From NCBI GenBank assembly GCA_003054655.1, contig QAYZ01000016.1:1426001-1490000 (forward strand): a DNA stretch of 64,000 nt. Reading direction: 5' to 3'. A model generated the notes under the pieces. That model was not told the origin of the DNA. It searched no databases and saw only the letters and a program-made list of their open reading frames with translations. The position numbers and the translations under genes are program-made. The stretch comes from Spartobacteria bacterium LR76. Its GTDB lineage: Bacteria > Verrucomicrobiota > Verrucomicrobiia > Chthoniobacterales > Terrimicrobiaceae. This document shows, in pieces, positions 62,088 through 64,000 of this stretch (its first letter is position 1; the number at the start of each line of letters is the position of its first letter).

Positions 62088-62677
62088 GGTCTGTAGGTGC
62101 GTACGCGACCATTTACCTGGTCGACCTGGATCACGGCGTAGTTGTCCGGCACATCGGTCTTCGACGCATCTCGGTCCCGCACGACGGTCACAAAGTTCGA
62201 AGTCGTGTCAAACCCGAGGTCGGTCCCGCCGCCTGGACGAAAACGAAAACCGCAATACTTCGTATTTCCTCTCCCGGGGAACACTCCATTGGTCTCGCGG
62301 ATCGACGCACCCGCGATCAAGGGCGACATCTTGGAATTGGAGGCCATCACTGTTCCGTCCGGCAGCCACGAAATGCGCGAGATCGGGCGATAGCTCGTCA
62401 CGTCGTTCGGGGCTGGTGCCCACAACTGCACCCCGGCATAACCGGGCTGGCTGCCGTCGCGCCAGACAAAGCGCACCTGCACCTCGCGATTCTTGCCCAC
62501 GGCCTCCTGCCTCGCGTAGGCAAACTGGTCGGCGACGATCTGCCCCGCCCGCGTCATCGACGTGCCGCCCGTGATATTGTTCATGGCAGGAATCGCCAAT
62601 ACCGCGAGGAGGCCGATGATCGCCACCACGACAAGAAGCTCCACCAGGCTGAAAGCGCACGTCCTCATGGCGACCAT
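62084..62677 (-). CDS. Verru_Chthon cassette protein D (pseudopilin-like)
   Basis: The 197-residue protein has a pseudopilin N-terminus TCAFSLVELLVVVAIIGLLA with Glu at +5, then a GspH-like globular part (RAGQIVADQFAYARQEAVGK, REVQVRFVWRDGSQPGY). The residue before the processing site is Ala instead of Gly. The ATG at 62677 is preceded by GGGAG at five bases; the ATG at 62668 would give an ATGA overlap with gene C instead. It is part of the B-C-D-A operon. Confidence 0.85.
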   Translation of the reverse strand: MVAMRTCAFSLVELLVVVAIIGLLAVLAIPAMNNITGGTSMTRAGQIVADQFAYARQEAVGKNREVQVRFVWRDGSQPGYAGVQLWAPAPNDVTSYRPISRISWLPDGTVMASNSKMSPLIAGASIRETNGVFPGRGNTKYCGFRFRPGGGTDLGFDTTSNFVTVVRDRDASKTDVPDNYAVIQVDQVNGRVRTYRP

Positions 62678-63723
62678 TTCGACTCCCGTAGAGACACCGT
62701 GGTGGAGAAGACCCGGAAGCCGATGTTCTTATCCGCCAGCCGGTCCTGGAGCTTCTTCAGGTCGCTGGCGTACTGCGTGACGTCATTGGCAAAGAGTCCG
62801 GCAAGCGCCGCCGTGATTTCCGCCGGAGGAGCCTGCCCTTTGTCGATACGCTTGGCGGAAATTTCATCAATGACGACCAGTGTGAGTTGCAGGTTCGGCG
62901 GGAGCTGATGCGCCTGCGCAGGCTGCCTGGGAGGAGTGCCGCTCCAGGCATCGGCCGTGCGCGAGTCATAGGTATAGTCGTCAGAGATCTGGGTGCCCGC
63001 AGCATCATCCTGGGTGGAAAGCCGCGGCCACACGATCAGGGCGATCACATTTTCCGCCACCGCCCGCACCTGTCCCTGGGACAGCGGAGTGGTCGCCCAG
63101 GAGTCCCCCGACGATGACGTGAAAACCGAGAGCTTTTCCGCCGGAGCGCTCAGCTCCATCAATCTCCAACGATACCGCGACGGGGTGGAGAGAAATCCCG
63201 GCTTGGACGCGTCGTCATCGCCAAAAGCCACGAAGTAACCGCAGGCGCTCAGCAGCCCGGGGAGCGCGCTATAGTCGGCATTGGACGACAGTCCGGTGGG
63301 CGCGATAAAGAAGATCGCCTGCGTGGCCACCGCAGAGATGCCCGGCGGCATTCCGGTGATCAACGACGAGGCCGGACCGCAAAGAAAATGCAGATCAGAG
63401 TAACGACCGTACTGGTCTGGAACAAAGGTTGAGGGCGACGACGACAACCGGAACGGTTTGCGTGAGCTGTCGTAGTAATCCCAATAGGTATTGAGCGTCG
63501 CCCGGCTCAATCTCGCCGTCATCACATCAAACGCGGCGCGCGCGTCCTGAAAGGTTTCGATCTTGGCATTGGCCTGTCTCCACGCACGGGAACTGCTGCT
63601 GATGATCGATCCCGTCATCACAAGGATCATCGCCAGCAGGGTCACCGCCGCCAGCACCTCGAGCAGCGTAAACGCGGCGGGATGAGTCGCCTGTCTGTCA
63701 GCGGGCTGCCACTTGAATCGCAT
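62665..63723 (-). CDS. Verru_Chthon cassette protein C (pseudopilin-like)
   Basis: The 352-residue protein has THPAAFTLLEVLAAVTLLAM near the N-terminus, again with Ala before the Phe and Glu at +5. A GspJ-like region follows (QDARAAFDVMTARLSRATLN), then a long specific domain (VRAVAENVIALIVWPRLS, LTLVVIDEISAKRI). Order and size fit cassette protein C. The ATG at 63723 overlaps the end of B by 26 bases. Confidence 0.85.
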   Translation of the reverse strand: MRFKWQPADRQATHPAAFTLLEVLAAVTLLAMILVMTGSIISSSSRAWRQANAKIETFQDARAAFDVMTARLSRATLNTYWDYYDSSRKPFRLSSSPSTFVPDQYGRYSDLHFLCGPASSLITGMPPGISAVATQAIFFIAPTGLSSNADYSALPGLLSACGYFVAFGDDDASKPGFLSTPSRYRWRLMELSAPAEKLSVFTSSSGDSWATTPLSQGQVRAVAENVIALIVWPRLSTQDDAAGTQISDDYTYDSRTADAWSGTPPRQPAQAHQLPPNLQLTLVVIDEISAKRIDKGQAPPAEITAALAGLFANDVTQYASDLKKLQDRLADKNIGFRVFSTTVSLRESKWSP

Positions 63724-64000
63724 ACCAGACAACCTGGGCGTTTGGCACATTGCTCCGCGTGATGCCGATCCTGATGCGCTTGAGATGATCCTGCATCTGT
63801 GCGATGTCGGCATCGGCGCTCAATCCCGGCAGGGAGGGTGTCGACTCCTGGACCTTCGCTGTATAACGGGCGCTGGCATCCGACGCGCCAGCCAGCAACT
63901 GGCCCTCCTGGTCAAATGTGAGGGTCTGTCCCGTGAGAGAGGCAAACTCGGAAGTGGAGACTCCCGCCGCGATCCGCTGCAGGATCTGCGCATGCACCGT
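63698..64000 (-). CDS. Verru_Chthon cassette protein B, C-terminal part (truncated by window edge)
   Basis: The minus-strand frame is open to the right edge, so the gene starts outside the window; about 100 residues are visible. ILQRIAAGVSTSEFASLTGQ, LTFDQEGQLLAGASDASARY and RIRIGITRSNVPNAQVVWYA read as the C-terminal part of a pseudopilin. Its place just before C, with overlap, identifies it as cassette protein B. The N-terminal processing site is not in view. Confidence 0.75.
   Translation of the reverse strand, partial: TVHAQILQRIAAGVSTSEFASLTGQTLTFDQEGQLLAGASDASARYTAKVQESTPSLPGLSADADIAQMQDHLKRIRIGITRSNVPNAQVVWYAIQVAAR

Overview
The window looks like the chromosome of a GC-rich member of the Verrucomicrobia, most likely the Spartobacteria/Chthoniobacter side. 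The strongest marker is the block at the right edge, a four-gene run of pseudopilin-like proteins in the order B-C-D-A that matches the lineage-restricted 'Verru_Chthon cassette' families. A PEP-CTERM protein, PATR-type autotransporter repeats, XylR-like LacI regulators and many secreted carbohydrate-active proteins fit the same assignment. All functions below are read from sequence motifs; no database search was run.

Layout. 1-3.2 kb: tail of an unknown CDS, a secreted cysteine-peptidase-like protein, a small SDR, rpsU (bS21) and a START-like secreted protein. 3.2-9.1 kb: an AddB-like nuclease and an AddA-like helicase-nuclease joined by an ATGA overlap. 9.1-17.8 kb: L,D-transpeptidase, membrane TPR-like protein, a split ThrE-type exporter (YjjP/YjjB-like pair), glutamate dehydrogenase, a TMEM43-like and a MYG1-like protein, and a LexA-type repressor. 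17.8-27 kb: a 2269-residue autotransporter preceded on the same strand by a LytS/LytTR two-component pair, with a 21-bp-spaced direct repeat just upstream of the autotransporter. 27-28 kb: a chimeric pseudogene and tRNA-Cys. 28-30 kb: a GH5-like enzyme and a small MGMT-family protein.

30-34.7 kb is the most unusual stretch. An intact comM is followed by two further copies of its last 43 codons. The copies bracket two small cargo modules: an AT-richer DUF2262-like gene, then an internally deleted SMR transporter plus an amidohydrolase. Copy 2 differs from comM almost only at synonymous sites and copy 3 is decayed, which suggests repeated acquisition of DNA at the comM 3' end.

34.7-39.3 kb: small membrane protein, alpha/beta hydrolase, an SDR divergent from a TetR regulator with a palindrome between them, and a HAD phosphatase overlapping a glycerol-1-phosphate-dehydrogenase-like gene. 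39.3-58.2 kb is a carbohydrate region. A LacI regulator faces a five-gene minus-strand operon (PEP-CTERM protein, its tail-less paralogue, a pseudopilin, a beta-helix protein, a SASA-type esterase). Then come an MFS transporter, a second LacI regulator, a 2-hydroxyacid dehydrogenase, a pectate-lyase-like beta-helix protein, three tandem secreted carbohydrate-binding/deacetylase-like genes, an AraC regulator, a clan-A glycosidase, a large unassigned protein and a zinc-ribbon peptide, closed by a strong terminator. No insertion sequence, integrase, CRISPR array or rRNA was seen.
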